Assembly (NCBI GenBank): GCA_004557565.1
Contig: SFGS01000003.1
Span: forward strand, 1-64,000
DNA: 64,000 bases
Source of the DNA: Bacteroidales bacterium
GTDB taxonomy: Bacteria; Bacteroidota; Bacteroidia; Bacteroidales; Muribaculaceae
Direction: 5' to 3'
The notes under the pieces were generated by a model. The model had not been told where the DNA came from and ran no database searches. It saw only the letters and a program-made list of their open reading frames with translations. The stretch's first letter is position 1; every line of letters starts with the position of its first letter. A program made the translations under genes and the position numbers. Below, piece by piece: positions 18,642 through 26,625 of the stretch.

Positions 18642-19973
18642 TTAGATGGAAGTGAGCATGAATGCCATATAGTGAGGTAGGGTGAGCACGTTGTTCTCTC
18701 TGCCTATATTGTAGTCACCCACTTTTATTCCGGATTCAATGTGGTATTTCTCTGGGTGGTTGAGCAGTGTTTTCAGAGATTTTGCATTGCCGTTTTTTGC
18801 TTTACATTCAACTGGTGTTGATTTCCCTTTGTACCGAATAAAGAAGTCGATTTCAAGACTGTCGGTTTTTTGAAAGTAATAGAGTTGTCTTCCCATTTTT
18901 CCAAAGATGTCGGCAATGGCATTCTCAAAGATTGCGCCTTTAAACCCAAACAAATCTCCATTAAGAATATCGAATTGAGTGCCCTCGTCAAGCATACTGA
19001 TAAACAATCCTGTATCAGCCATATATATTTTAAAATTGTTGTGAATGGCGTTTCCGCTAAACGGAAGTTCGGGAATAGACAGATTGTAGCAGCGGCGCAC
19101 TATTCCCGCATCTTCAATCCACTGCAGGCTTCCCTTAAAATCTTTGCTTCTTCCTCCCTTTTTGACAATGGAGTATGTGAACTTTTTATTGTCGCGACCC
19201 AATTGTCGGGGAATCGACTCAAAGCACTCTCGAATATGTGGTTTATCTTCTGGAAGGGCATATTTCACCATATCGATTTTGTATTCGTCGACTATTTGCC
19301 GTTGAACTTTTCTCGTTTGGTTGATGTCGTGTGTGTTAAGAAATGTTTTAATAGCTTCTGGCATACCTCCTACTATTATATATTGTAGGAATAATTCTCG
19401 CATTCGATTGTGAATGGCGTCTGGTACAGGAGTTTCATTGACCAAACATTTGTGTAAAAGGTCGAAAACAGGTTTCTTCATGCCGTTAGCCCAAGTCCAT
19501 TCCTCAAAGTCCATTGGGTACATGTCGATAATGTCCTCAAATCCTACTGGGATAGAGGCTTCCCTGTCGTCTTGTAGGTCGCTTCGGTAACCATTTACGC
19601 CCAACAACGACCCCGTGCATATCACATCGTATCGACCATCAAGTTTGAAAAATTTGAGCGACGACCTTGCTTTTGCACAGTCTTGTATTTCGTCGAATAT
19701 AAGACATGTGTTGTATGGCTCAAATATGGCACTTGGAATAGCCGCAGAAATAGCCACTGTAAGGTAATTAATGTCCAAACTCCCATTAAAGATGGATTTG
19801 AGTTGAGGCTGTTGGTGAAAATCAATGTAAATCACCTCCTTGTAATGTTCTTTAGCAAATTTGAGAACAGAACTGGTTTTTCCGCATTGGCGGACTCCTT
19901 TTATTACCAGTGGTTTTCTATTTTCAGACTTTTTCCAACTTTGAAAATATGTCTCAATTTTTCGTTTATACAT
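18642..19973 (-). CDS. AAA ATPase with DUF4143-type C-terminal nuclease-like domain (gene B)
   Basis: This 443-residue relative of gene A has Walker A GVRQCGKT at 26-33, Walker B CLIFDEIQD near 92-100, and a sensor-like CTGSLLGVNG near 137. FLQYIIVGGMPEAIKTFL near 215 parallels QYYFVGGMPEAVSSF in gene A. Near 360-385 there is a C-terminal EIDFFI...TPVECKAK pattern of PD-(D/E)xK type, with Cys in the ExK middle position. The middle region (SIPRQLGRDNKKFTYS) also matches gene A (SIPSQLAKENKKFVYG), so A and B are true paralogues. Its leader contains three 33-bp-spaced repeats whose core matches the array before gene A. Function of the family is unknown. Confidence 0.85.
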   Translation of the reverse strand: MYKRKIETYFQSWKKSENRKPLVIKGVRQCGKTSSVLKFAKEHYKEVIYIDFHQQPQLKSIFNGSLDINYLTVAISAAIPSAIFEPYNTCLIFDEIQDCAKARSSLKFFKLDGRYDVICTGSLLGVNGYRSDLQDDREASIPVGFEDIIDMYPMDFEEWTWANGMKKPVFDLLHKCLVNETPVPDAIHNRMRELFLQYIIVGGMPEAIKTFLNTHDINQTRKVQRQIVDEYKIDMVKYALPEDKPHIRECFESIPRQLGRDNKKFTYSIVKKGGRSKDFKGSLQWIEDAGIVRRCYNLSIPELPFSGNAIHNNFKIYMADTGLFISMLDEGTQFDILNGDLFGFKGAIFENAIADIFGKMGRQLYYFQKTDSLEIDFFIRYKGKSTPVECKAKNGNAKSLKTLLNHPEKYHIESGIKVGDYNIGRENNVLTLPHYMAFMLTSI

Positions 19974-20009
19974 AAGTATTTGAATTTTAATGAGATAGTG
20001 ATTTTATTA

Positions 20010-20098
20010 CACTTTTTCGGGCGACTTTTGTGCGAATGTCAACACTTTTTCGGGCGACTTTTGTGTGATTATCAACACTTTTTCGGGCGACTTTTGTG
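20010..20098 (-). repeat. Array B: three 23-bp repeats at exact 33-bp period before ATPase gene B
   Basis: Plus-strand copies of CACTTTTTCGGGCGACTTTTGTG, shortened here to its first 20 bases CACTTTTTCGGGCGACTTTT, start at 20010, 20043 and 20076. In gene orientation the core AGTCGCCCGAAAAAGTGTAA matches ACTCGGCAGAAAAAGTGTAA of array A at 17 of 20 positions, with the same 33-bp period and the same orientation. The array begins immediately after the -7 box, so it lies in the 5' leader and not upstream as in array A. Confidence 0.88.
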
Positions 20099-20130
20099 CA
20101 AAGTTAGATTTTTTATTGATAATTCCCAAA
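20099..20130 (-). promoter_or_regulatory. Promoter of ATPase gene B
   Basis: The minus strand has TTTG near 20130-20127, a 20-bp spacer, then TAACTTTG at 20106-20099. Transcription should start near 20092, inside the first repeat of array B. Confidence 0.65.
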
Positions 20131-20205
20131 AATTGCGCTTTTTATTTGGGGATTTCTTGGGGGAAGAAATGTTTTGTTTTTGTGGGGGGGGGTTGGGGGA
20201 TTTTA

Positions 20206-20213
20206 TAACTTTG
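20206..20213 (+). promoter_or_regulatory. -7 box (TAACTTTG) of the PIG-L gene
   Basis: An exact -7 match 43 bp upstream of the ATG at 20257. A run of nine G residues lies at 20184-20192, between this and the divergent ATPase B promoter. Confidence 0.55.
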
Positions 20214-20256
20214 TGGGAACTTAGATTAACGGATATAATACATTATTATTTATAGC

Positions 20257-20985
20257 ATGAAACGTGTGGTTTTGATTTTTGCGCTGATGGTGGCGGTGCT
20301 GCCGTTGGCGGCTCAAAATGGTGGTTCTATTTTGGGAAAGTATAAGAAGGCGTTGATTATCGGGGCGCACCCCGACGACCCGGAGTATTGCTGCGGTGGC
20401 ACGGCGTTGATGCTTCAGCGCACGGGCTGCGAGGTGGTGAATGTGTATCTCACTGGCGGCGAGGCTGGTATTCCAGGCAAGAGTGGCGATGAGGCGAAGG
20501 CTATCCGCCAGAAGGAAATCAGCGATGCGTGCGCCATTATGGGTGTGCGCCATGTGCAACTCACGCAGGTGGATGGCGCGTGCGAAATCACCAAGGAGCG
20601 CTATGCCGAAATGAAGGCGGTGATTGAGCGTGAAAAGCCAGATGTGGTGTTCACACATTGGCCCATCGATTCGCATCGCGACCACCGTATTTGCGGCATT
20701 CTCACCTACGATGCTTGGCGACAACTCGGCCATTCGTTCGACCTCTACTACCATGAGGCGATGACGGGGTTGCAAACGCAGAATTTCCACCCCGACACCT
20801 ACGTTGACATTACCGATGTGGTGGAAACCAAGCACAAGGCGTGTCGCGCTCACGCCAGCCAAGAGCCCGACTTTATCCTCGAATGGCACATTCCGATGGA
20901 GCGTTTCCACGGTGGCGAATACCAGTGCAAATACGCCGAAGCCTTCGTGAAGCAAGTGTGGAACCCCTCCACCACCCAAAAATAA
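20257..20985 (+). CDS. PIG-L/LmbE-family deacetylase, exported
   Basis: The 242-residue protein has a signal peptide (MKRVVLIFALMVAVLPLAAQ) and is a zinc-dependent N-deacetylase of the LmbE/PIG-L fold. The metal motif AHPDDPE lies near residue 36-42, and the third ligand region is THWPIDSHRDHR near 132-143. The family removes acetyl groups from GlcNAc-type substrates such as GlcNAc-inositol derivatives or bacillithiol/mycothiol precursors; an exported member more likely acts on glycans in the periplasm. It has its own promoter and is followed by a dispersed repeat, so it is probably monocistronic. Confidence 0.88.
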   Translation: MKRVVLIFALMVAVLPLAAQNGGSILGKYKKALIIGAHPDDPEYCCGGTALMLQRTGCEVVNVYLTGGEAGIPGKSGDEAKAIRQKEISDACAIMGVRHVQLTQVDGACEITKERYAEMKAVIEREKPDVVFTHWPIDSHRDHRICGILTYDAWRQLGHSFDLYYHEAMTGLQTQNFHPDTYVDITDVVETKHKACRAHASQEPDFILEWHIPMERFHGGEYQCKYAEAFVKQVWNPSTTQK

Positions 20986-20987
20986 CA

Positions 20988-21086
20988 GGGCTCACACAGA
21001 TTCAACGAGATTCAACAAAAAAAATAATTTGTGGAAATTTGTGGCAGATAGTCACACACGAATTAGCACAAATTCTCACGAATTAT
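20988..21086. repeat. CTCACACAGATTCAACGAGATTC dispersed repeat
   Basis: GGCTCACACAGATTCAACGA is followed by GATTCAACAAAAAAAATAATTTG and TGGAAATTTGTGGC, then GCACAAATTCTCACGAATTA. The same block recurs near 18510, 60395, 61975 and 63415. Confidence 0.65.
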
Positions 21087-22142
21087 TTATTGTGAGAGTG
21101 GGGGGTATTCGTTGTAGATGGCGATTTTTATTACGCCGTCTTCTTTGTTTTCGAAGATGCGGTAGGCTTCCGCAATGCGGCTGAGGGGGAAGCGGTGGGT
21201 GATGAGTGGGGTGGTGTCGATTTTGCCCTGCTCGATGAGGCGAAGCACTTCCTCGCAGTCGCAACCGTCAACGCCGCCTGTCTTGAAGGTGAGGTTCTTG
21301 CCATACATGTTGGGCAAGGGGAGCACCTGTGGCTCGTTGTAGAGGGCCACGACGGTGACGATGGCGTTGGGGCGTGCGCATTGCCATGCCAGAGAGAAAG
21401 TGGTGGTTCTGCCAGCCACTTCAAGCACGCGGTCGGCACCGCCATGGTCGCTGTGGCGCATCACGAAGTCCACACATTCGTCGGGCGTGGTGAGCAGCAC
21501 ATCGGGGTAGTGATTTTTTACAAAGGCGCGACGCTCTTCCGACTGCTCGCACACGATGATGCACTTGGGCTGCTTCAGCATGGCGCACAGCAGCGTGCAG
21601 ATGCCAGTGGGGCCTGCGCCGATGATGAGCACGGTGTCGTCGGTGGAAATTTCGCTGATGCGAGCCGCCCAGAATCCCGTGGCGAGCACATCGCCCACGA
21701 AAAGCGCCTGTTCGTCGGTCACAGCGTCGGGAATACGGTTCAGGCCTTGCGATGCCAGCGGCACACGCACATATTCGGTCTGTCCGCCGTCGATGCGACA
21801 GCCCAGCGCCCAGCCGCCGTGGGGCGAGGTGCAGTTGTTCACATAGCCGTGCTTGCAGAAGAAACATTCGCCGCAGAAGGTCTCCACGTTCACCGTCACA
21901 CGGTCGCCCACCTTCACGCCCTTCACGTCGGAGCCGATTTCTTCCACCACGCCCACCATTTCATGCCCCACGGTGATGCCCGGCACGGCTCTTGGCACGC
22001 TTCCGTGCTTGATGTGGAGGTCGCTTGAGCAAATGCTGCCCAGCGTCACACGCACGATGGCGTCGGTAGATGCTTGTAACTCAGGTTTCTGCTTCTCTAT
22101 TAAGGCAAATTTGCCCTTTTCAATGTATGTGAATGCTTTCAT
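21087..22142 (-). CDS. Zinc-dependent alcohol dehydrogenase, MDR family
   Basis: The 351-residue medium-chain dehydrogenase has the catalytic-zinc Cys in GSICSSDLHIKHG near 37 and GHEMVGVVEEIG near 60 (His and Glu of the zinc site). The structural-zinc tetrad is CGECFFCKHGYVNNC near 93-107. The Rossmann motif is IIGAGPTGICTLL near 172. It oxidises an alcohol (or reduces an aldehyde/ketone) with NAD(P); the substrate is not predictable, but threonine/butanediol-type dehydrogenases are the closest in layout. It lies 22 bp from the following minus-strand gene upstream and convergent to the PIG-L gene. Confidence 0.9.
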   Translation of the reverse strand: MKAFTYIEKGKFALIEKQKPELQASTDAIVRVTLGSICSSDLHIKHGSVPRAVPGITVGHEMVGVVEEIGSDVKGVKVGDRVTVNVETFCGECFFCKHGYVNNCTSPHGGWALGCRIDGGQTEYVRVPLASQGLNRIPDAVTDEQALFVGDVLATGFWAARISEISTDDTVLIIGAGPTGICTLLCAMLKQPKCIIVCEQSEERRAFVKNHYPDVLLTTPDECVDFVMRHSDHGGADRVLEVAGRTTTFSLAWQCARPNAIVTVVALYNEPQVLPLPNMYGKNLTFKTGGVDGCDCEEVLRLIEQGKIDTTPLITHRFPLSRIAEAYRIFENKEDGVIKIAIYNEYPPLSQ

Positions 22143-22164
22143 ATTGTAAAAGTGATAATTGTGT

Positions 22165-22539
22165 TTATGCGTTTTGATATTTTACTCTCACGTCCTTTGG
22201 CAAAGTGCTGATAATCAACTGGTGCGACTCGCGGATTATCGCCTCCACCAGTTCGGTGGAGAGCAGCGTGTAGTACACATCGCTCCAGTGCTTCTTGTTC
22301 CAGTGGAAGGCAGGTGTGATGGCACCGTAGTGCTCGCGCAACTCGTCGTTGCGTTCGGGAGCCAGTTTGCACGCAAACCTTGTCGTTCCGTCCCATTTGT
22401 CGTATTTGCCGCCGCCCAGCCAAAGGCACAGGAAAATTTTCCCCTCCACCCGAAAGGTGACAATGTCGTCGCCAAACGGCTGGTCCTCGGTCACGCCGCA
22501 AAGCTTCAGCGTGTATTCTCTAACTTGCTCAATATTCAT
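22165..22539 (-). CDS. MmcQ/YjbR-family DNA-binding-like protein
   Basis: The 124-residue single-domain protein of the MmcQ/YjbR fold starts at MNIEQVREYTLKL. Conserved features are GVTEDQPFGDDIVTFRV near 16, KIFLCLW, NDELREHYGAITPAFHWNKKHWSDV near 65-90 and the C-terminal SHQLIISTLPKDVR. The N-terminus has the usual cyt-R helix fold; 'DNA-binding' is a historical label and the molecular role is not established. An upstream ATG (22587) adds an unconserved stretch, so the internal Met at 22539 (or 22542) is chosen. It precedes the alcohol dehydrogenase on the same strand by 22 bp. Confidence 0.85.
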   Translation of the reverse strand: MNIEQVREYTLKLCGVTEDQPFGDDIVTFRVEGKIFLCLWLGGGKYDKWDGTTRFACKLAPERNDELREHYGAITPAFHWNKKHWSDVYYTLLSTELVEAIIRESHQLIISTLPKDVRVKYQNA

Positions 22540-22641
22540 CATCGTCGTCGGTTTTCCATGCCACCGCCAAAGGCACACGGATTCCAACTACAAAAATACG
22601 CTTATTTCCCCAAATTTCAAACACCCACTTGTGACAGCAAT

Positions 22642-22653
22642 ACGCTATAGCGT
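22642..22653. repeat. ACGCTATAGCGT palindrome
   Basis: This is an imperfect member of the CGCTATAGCG-centred family, in the divergent gap before rnpA. Confidence 0.45.
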
Positions 22654-22720
22654 TAGGGGTTGTAAGGAGAAAAAAGTGAATGAAATGGGGAGAATTGCAT
22701 CAAGAACGGTAAAAAACAAT

Positions 22721-22728
22721 TAACTTTG
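22721..22728 (+). promoter_or_regulatory. -7 box (TAACTTTG) of rnpA, giving a leaderless mRNA
   Basis: The box ends at 22728 and the ATG starts at 22737. With the usual start about 7 nt downstream of the box, the mRNA begins at or within two bases of the start codon. Confidence 0.6.
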
Positions 22729-22736
22729 TAGTTTGA

Positions 22737-23126
22737 ATGGAGAATTTTAGATTATACAAGCGTGAGAAGTTGTGTAGCCACACGGCTATCAATCAGATGT
22801 TTTCAAGCGGAAAGAGCGTGATTGCCTATCCGCTCAGGGCTGTTTATCGCATAGGCGAGGCACGGCCAGAGGCTCCGTCGCGCTTTATGATCACCATTCC
22901 GAAGAAGAAAATCCGCACGGCAGTGGGGCGTGTGCTTTTGCGCCGTCGCACCCGTGAGGCATACCGATTGAACCGTGCGCTGCTCGTTCCTGCCCTTGCC
23001 GAGGCTGGCAAGAGCGTGGATGTGGCGTTTATCTATCTGTCGAAATCTCCTGCCGATTATGCCGTGATTGAGGAGAAAATGCGCGTTGTGCTCGAAAAAA
23101 TTCAAAAGGCGGCCACCGATGAATGA
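22737..23126 (+). CDS. rnpA: Ribonuclease P protein component
   Basis: The 129-residue basic protein partners the RNase P RNA in 5' maturation of tRNA. It has the family features: [20 protein letters not shown] at the N-terminus, [31 protein letters not shown] near 47-78 (the RNR-type helix) and [18 protein letters not shown] near 100-117. It is the first gene of rnpA-yidD-tatD, with 8-bp and 4-bp overlaps, so the three are translationally coupled. The -7 box lies only 8 bp before the ATG. The usual neighbour rpmH is not upstream here. Confidence 0.94.
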   Translation: MENFRLYKREKLCSHTAINQMFSSGKSVIAYPLRAVYRIGEARPEAPSRFMITIPKKKIRTAVGRVLLRRRTREAYRLNRALLVPALAEAGKSVDVAFIYLSKSPADYAVIEEKMRVVLEKIQKAATDE

Positions 23127-23382
23127 CGGAGCAAATATCCTGGTGCGCCTGTGGCGGCTGGTGCTGAAAGGGCTCGGAATGGTGCTCATACTGCCCATTC
23201 GCTTCTATCAGCGGTGCATTTCGCCCCTTACTCCGCCAGCGTGCAGGTTTACGCCCACATGCAGCCAATATGCGGTGGAAGCCATTCGCAAGCACGGCCC
23301 GTTTAAAGGCTTTTGGCTTGCCGTGAAACGCATAAGCCGTTGCCACCCTTGGGGCGGAAGCGGTTACGACCCAGTGCCATGA
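23119..23382 (+). CDS. yidD: Membrane protein insertion efficiency factor
   Basis: The 87-residue protein of the YidD family helps YidC-mediated membrane insertion. It has an amphipathic/hydrophobic N-terminus ([20 protein letters not shown]) and the signature [19 protein letters not shown], ending [13 protein letters not shown]. The ATG at 23119 ([12 protein letters not shown]) overlaps the rnpA stop by 8 bp; the longer upstream frame is inside rnpA. It follows rnpA as in most bacteria. Confidence 0.94.
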   Translation: MNDGANILVRLWRLVLKGLGMVLILPIRFYQRCISPLTPPACRFTPTCSQYAVEAIRKHGPFKGFWLAVKRISRCHPWGGSGYDPVP

Positions 23383-24005
23383 TGCTCGATTTCCATACCC
23401 ACCATCTTCTTGCCACCGATGCGCTGATTAGCGTGTCGCCCACCGATTTTGCGCCCATGCCGGGCAAATGCTACGCTGTGGGCATCCACCCTTGGCACAC
23501 CGAGGGCGATGTGGAGGCGCAGATGCAAGCCCTTGCCGAAACGGCGCAGAATGAGCAAGTGAAGGCGATAGGGGAGACGGGGCTCGACAGCCTGAGGGGC
23601 GCGCCGCTTGAAGTGCAGATGCGCCTGTTTGAACGGCATATCGCTTTGGCGGAAGCCTTGGGCAAACCGCTGGTGATACACTGCGTGCGCACCTCGCAGC
23701 AGGTGCTGAAGGCGTGGAGCGAGAGCCGAAAAAGTGTGGCGTGGGCTATTCACGGATTTCGGGGCAACGCACGCGTGGTGGCACCACTGGTGAAGGCTGG
23801 GTTCTACATCTCGTTTGGCGAGCGATTCAATGCCGACGCACTTCGCGCCGTGCCGCTCGACCGCCTCCTTGCCGAAACCGACGAAAGCACAATGCCCATC
23901 GGACAAATCATCAGCCAACTCGCCACCGCCCTCCAGATGCCAAGCGAACGGCTCGAAAGCATTGTGGCAGCCAACTTGGCACGAGCATTAAACTTTTGCG
24001 ACTAA
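23379..24005 (+). CDS. TatD-family hydrolase (metal-dependent DNase-like)
   Basis: The roughly 208-residue short TatD form is common in Bacteroidota. Metal ligands are in FHTHH near residue 4-8, the Glu in AIGETGLDS near 67, His in LVIHCVRT near 101, His in AIHGFRG near 124 and Asp in LLAETDEST near 170. TatD proteins are divalent-metal 3'-5' exonucleases or hydrolases. The start ATGATG overlaps the yidD stop (ATGA). A new promoter (TATCTTTG at 24043) lies after the stop, so this ends the rnpA operon. Confidence 0.88.
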   Translation: MMLDFHTHHLLATDALISVSPTDFAPMPGKCYAVGIHPWHTEGDVEAQMQALAETAQNEQVKAIGETGLDSLRGAPLEVQMRLFERHIALAEALGKPLVIHCVRTSQQVLKAWSESRKSVAWAIHGFRGNARVVAPLVKAGFYISFGERFNADALRAVPLDRLLAETDESTMPIGQIISQLATALQMPSERLESIVAANLARALNFCD

Positions 24006-24042
24006 AATTTGTCTATTTGTCAAAGACTTGGCAATAATTTGC

Positions 24043-24050
24043 TATCTTTG
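24043..24050 (+). promoter_or_regulatory. -7 box (TATCTTTG) of the lipoprotein gene
   Basis: An exact TAnnTTTG match 31 bp before the ATG at 24082. Confidence 0.55.
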
Positions 24051-24081
24051 TGAAGTTTATAACTTTTACTACTCGAAACTG

Positions 24082-24606
24082 ATGAAGAAATTATACAACC
24101 TATTCACTTTGGCGATGGTGGCACTGATGAGCCTCACTTTCACATCTTGCGAAGATGAGTATATCGCTTCAAGCCTTGAGGGCACTTGGGAAGGCTACAC
24201 CAATATGCAAGCAGTCTACGACGGCCGTTACTACAACTCCACATACTCCTATGTGGACTTTACCACCGACCCATTCCGATACACTTCGGGCCGAGGTCAC
24301 TGGGTGGACTATTTCAGCAACGCCCCATGGGACTACCTCGCCAGCCACATCGAATGGCGTGTGCGCGACAAGGTGATTGAAATCTACTTTGTGGAAGACA
24401 ACTACACTATCTACATCGACAATTATCGCCTGAACGACAGCCGCTTCCAGGGACGCATCTACTGGAACGAATGGACCGACTACACATTCGACCTCGTGCA
24501 CACCAGCTCGCCACGCTGGGATGACTACGACTACGGCTATTACTACTACGCCCCATCAGCCGACGGCAAATCCTCCCCACAGCGCCCCCAACGCATCCTC
24601 CGCTAA
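24082..24606 (+). CDS. Putative lipoprotein, lipocalin-like, unknown function
   Basis: The 174-residue protein starts MKKLYNLFTLAMVALMSLTFTSC, with a clear lipobox (TFTSC, Cys 23). The mature part is rich in Tyr, Trp and Asp, with short beta-strand-like segments (SLEGTWEGYTN, IEWRVRDKVIEIYFV, RLNDSRFQGRIYW), as in small Bacteroidota lipocalin-like lipoproteins that begin with 'GTW'. The end DYDYGYYYYAPSADGKSS is low complexity. The start at 24082 is set by the signal peptide and by a -7 box at 24043; the longer frame lies over the promoter. No specific function can be given. Confidence 0.8.
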   Translation: MKKLYNLFTLAMVALMSLTFTSCEDEYIASSLEGTWEGYTNMQAVYDGRYYNSTYSYVDFTTDPFRYTSGRGHWVDYFSNAPWDYLASHIEWRVRDKVIEIYFVEDNYTIYIDNYRLNDSRFQGRIYWNEWTDYTFDLVHTSSPRWDDYDYGYYYYAPSADGKSSPQRPQRILR

Positions 24607-24623
24607 ACAGAAAGAAGAATTAA

Positions 24624-24655
24624 GCGAAACGCTATAGCGTTTCGCTATTTTTTTC
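24624..24655. terminator. 22-bp perfect palindrome plus T-run; bidirectional terminator
   Basis: GCGAAACGCTATAGCGTTTCGC is a perfect palindrome at 24624-24645, followed by an A and then a T-run. It ends the lipoprotein transcript. It overlaps the mscL stop codon on the other strand: the last mscL residues SETL and the stop are read from the palindrome. Confidence 0.65.
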
Positions 24656-25027
24656 TTTTAGGAGGTCGCGGATTTCGGTGAGGAGTTTTTCTTCGGGAGA
24701 GGGGGTGGCAGGGGCTTCTGGGGCTGGTTCGGGTGCCTTTTTGAATTTGTTGATGCCCTTTACCATCAGGAAGATGCAGAATGCCACAATCACGAAGTCG
24801 ATCACATTTTGAAGCAGATTGCCGTATTTCACGTTGGCATCGCCCACGGTCAGGCTCAACGATGTGAAGTCGACGCCGCCGGTGAGCATTCCCACCAAAG
24901 GCATCAACAAGTCTTCCACCATCGAAGTCACGATTTTTCCGAATGCGCCGCCGATGATCACACCCACAGCCATATCCATCACATTGCCCTTAACGGCAAA
25001 TTCCTTGAATTCTTTTACAAATCCCAT
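24632..25027 (-). CDS. mscL: Large-conductance mechanosensitive channel
   Basis: The 131-residue inner-membrane protein releases solutes upon hypo-osmotic shock. The N-terminal amphipathic helix [29 protein letters not shown] (read as two parts, 5-22 and 17-33) leads into TM1. TM2 is [20 protein letters not shown] near 77-96. A Pro/Ala-rich linker and the charged C-terminal bundle helix ([17 protein letters not shown]) follow. Length is normal. The final residues NSETL are encoded by a dispersed palindrome and are probably non-essential. Confidence 0.95.
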   Translation of the reverse strand: MGFVKEFKEFAVKGNVMDMAVGVIIGGAFGKIVTSMVEDLLMPLVGMLTGGVDFTSLSLTVGDANVKYGNLLQNVIDFVIVAFCIFLMVKGINKFKKAPEPAPEAPATPSPEEKLLTEIRDLLKEKNSETL

Positions 25028-25181
25028 AGTTTGGTTATTATTTTAATGATTAGTTTAAAAAGTGGTGCAAAAGGCTGATTTTCCACCACTTTTACACCTT
25101 ATAAATATTAAACATTCTTAATTGGGGAAATTTTTCCATTATTTTTTCTATAACAATGACCTCAACCCCAAAAAAATGTAT

Positions 25182-25189
25182 TAATTTTG
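25182..25189 (+). promoter_or_regulatory. -7 box (TAATTTTG) of gapA
   Basis: An exact -7 match leaves a leader of about 125 nt. The leader holds an imperfect stem GGAGC ... GCTCC at 25204-25235. The rest of the 292-bp gap to mscL is AT-rich with nothing recognisable. Confidence 0.55.
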
Positions 25190-25319
25190 CAGTTGAAAAA
25201 AACAGGAGCGATAAGAACGTCTTGTTTCTCAGCTCCCAAAATTAGTGATTTTACCGCATAAAAGGAAATTTTAAGAGAAATAATATTATTCATATTTTAT
25301 TTAATTTTTTAGACGTATT

Positions 25320-26345
25320 ATGACAAAAGTAGCTATTAACGGCTTTGGCCGTATTGGTCGTCTGGCTTTCCGTCAGATGTTTGAAGCTGAAGGTTATGAA
25401 GTTGTTGCTATCAACGACCTTACCAATCCAAAAATGCTCGCTCACCTTCTTAAATATGACACTGCTCAAGGTGGTTTCGCTGGCAAGTTCGGTGAAGGCA
25501 AGCACACTGTAGAAGCAACTGAAAACTCAATCATCGTTGACGGCAAGGAAATCAAGATTTCTGCTGAACCAAACGCAGCAAACTGCCCATGGGCTGCTAA
25601 CGACGTAGACGTAGTTCTCGAATGTACTGGTTTCTACACTTCTAAGGAAAAAGCTTCTGCTCACCTCCAAGCTGGTGCAAAGAAGGTAGTTATCTCTGCT
25701 CCTGCAGGTAACGACCTCCCAACCATCGTTTACAACGTGAACCACGAAACTCTTACTGCTGACGATAAGGTTATCTCTGCAGCTTCTTGTACTACCAACT
25801 GCTTGGCTCCAATGGCTGCTGCTCTCCACGCATACGCTCCAATTCAGTCAGGTATCATGTCAACTATCCACGCTTACACTGGCGACCAAATGATTCTCGA
25901 TGGTCCTCAACGTAAGGGTGACCTCCGTCGTTCACGCGCTGGTGCTTGCAACATCGTTCCTAACTCAACTGGTGCTGCTAAGGCTATCGGTCTCGTAATT
26001 CCTGAACTCAACGGTAAGCTCATCGGTTCTGCACAACGCGTTCCAACTCCAACTGGTTCTACTACTATCCTTATCGCTGTTGTTAAGGGTGAAGATGTAA
26101 CTGTTGAAGGTATCAACGCTGCTATGAAGGCTGCTGCTAACGAAAGCTTCGGTTACAATGAAGACCAAATCGTTTCTTCTGACATCATCGGTATGAAGTT
26201 CGGTTCACTCTTCGACGCAACTCAAACTATGGTTGCTAAGATCGCTGACGGTCTCTATGAAGTACAAGTAGTTTCTTGGTACGACAACGAAAACTCTTAC
26301 ACTTCTCAAATGGTACGTACTATCAAGTACTTCTCAGAAATCTAA
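25320..26345 (+). CDS. gapA: Glyceraldehyde-3-phosphate dehydrogenase, type I
   Basis: The 341-residue NAD-dependent glycolytic enzyme starts [18 protein letters not shown] (Rossmann motif). The catalytic Cys lies in [14 protein letters not shown] near 157, His in [11 protein letters not shown] near 183 and Arg in the phosphate-site [21 protein letters not shown] region near 205. The C-terminal half has [16 protein letters not shown] near 320. Codon use is strongly biased to GGT/GCT/AAC/ATC, as expected for a very highly expressed gene. It has its own promoter, a long leader and a terminator. Confidence 0.97.
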   Translation: MTKVAINGFGRIGRLAFRQMFEAEGYEVVAINDLTNPKMLAHLLKYDTAQGGFAGKFGEGKHTVEATENSIIVDGKEIKISAEPNAANCPWAANDVDVVLECTGFYTSKEKASAHLQAGAKKVVISAPAGNDLPTIVYNVNHETLTADDKVISAASCTTNCLAPMAAALHAYAPIQSGIMSTIHAYTGDQMILDGPQRKGDLRRSRAGACNIVPNSTGAAKAIGLVIPELNGKLIGSAQRVPTPTGSTTILIAVVKGEDVTVEGINAAMKAAANESFGYNEDQIVSSDIIGMKFGSLFDATQTMVAKIADGLYEVQVVSWYDNENSYTSQMVRTIKYFSEI

Positions 26346-26374
26346 GAAACAGCTTGATTTTACCACAATAAATT

Positions 26375-26408
26375 AAGGGCACGCCTCACACAGGCGCGCC
26401 CTTTTTTA
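26375..26408 (+). terminator. gapA terminator
   Basis: The stem AAGGGCacGCCT / AGGCgcGCCCTT is followed by TTTTTT, 30 bp after the stop. Confidence 0.85.
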
Positions 26409-26465
26409 TTTAAGGTGATGCTTCGGGAGCACTCAGAGCACTCTGAACCCTCAGAATAATCTGGG

Positions 26466-26525
26466 CTATCGTCTTAACTTCTTAACTTCTTCAACTCCTT
26501 AACTTCTTAACCTCTAATCTCTCTC
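26466..26525. repeat. CTATCGTCTTAACTTCTTAAC simple repeat, copy 1
   Basis: The head CTATCGTCTTAACT is followed by imperfect repeats of CTTCTTAA. The same head and body recur at 39990 and 49736. Confidence 0.55.
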
Positions 26526-26559
26526 TTAACATTTTTTTTGAAAAAAAAGTTGGAAAAAT

Positions 26560-26602
26560 TTTGGTATTATTGAAAATGATTGTAATTTTGTAATCGTTAC
26601 AA
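26560..26602 (+). promoter_or_regulatory. Promoter and overlapping Fur/PerR-type operator
   Basis: TTTG at 26560-26563, a 19-bp spacer and TAATTTTG at 26583-26590 form the promoter. TTGTAATCGTTACAA at 26588-26602 is a 6-3-6 perfect inverted repeat over the -7 box and start site. Its place and sequence fit autorepression by the downstream Fur-family protein. Confidence 0.65.
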
Positions 26603-26625
26603 ATATATAATTGATTAAATTATTC

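Noticed and set aside
20010..20098. Three 23-bp repeats separated by 10 bp, at first sight a mini CRISPR array
   Set aside because: The linkers are only 10 bp, two of them related, there are no cas genes, and the same core occurs at another ATPase promoter; a binding-site array fits better.
24028..24081. Longer start for the small lipoprotein
   Set aside because: It lies over the -7 box at 24043 and spoils the lipoprotein signal peptide.
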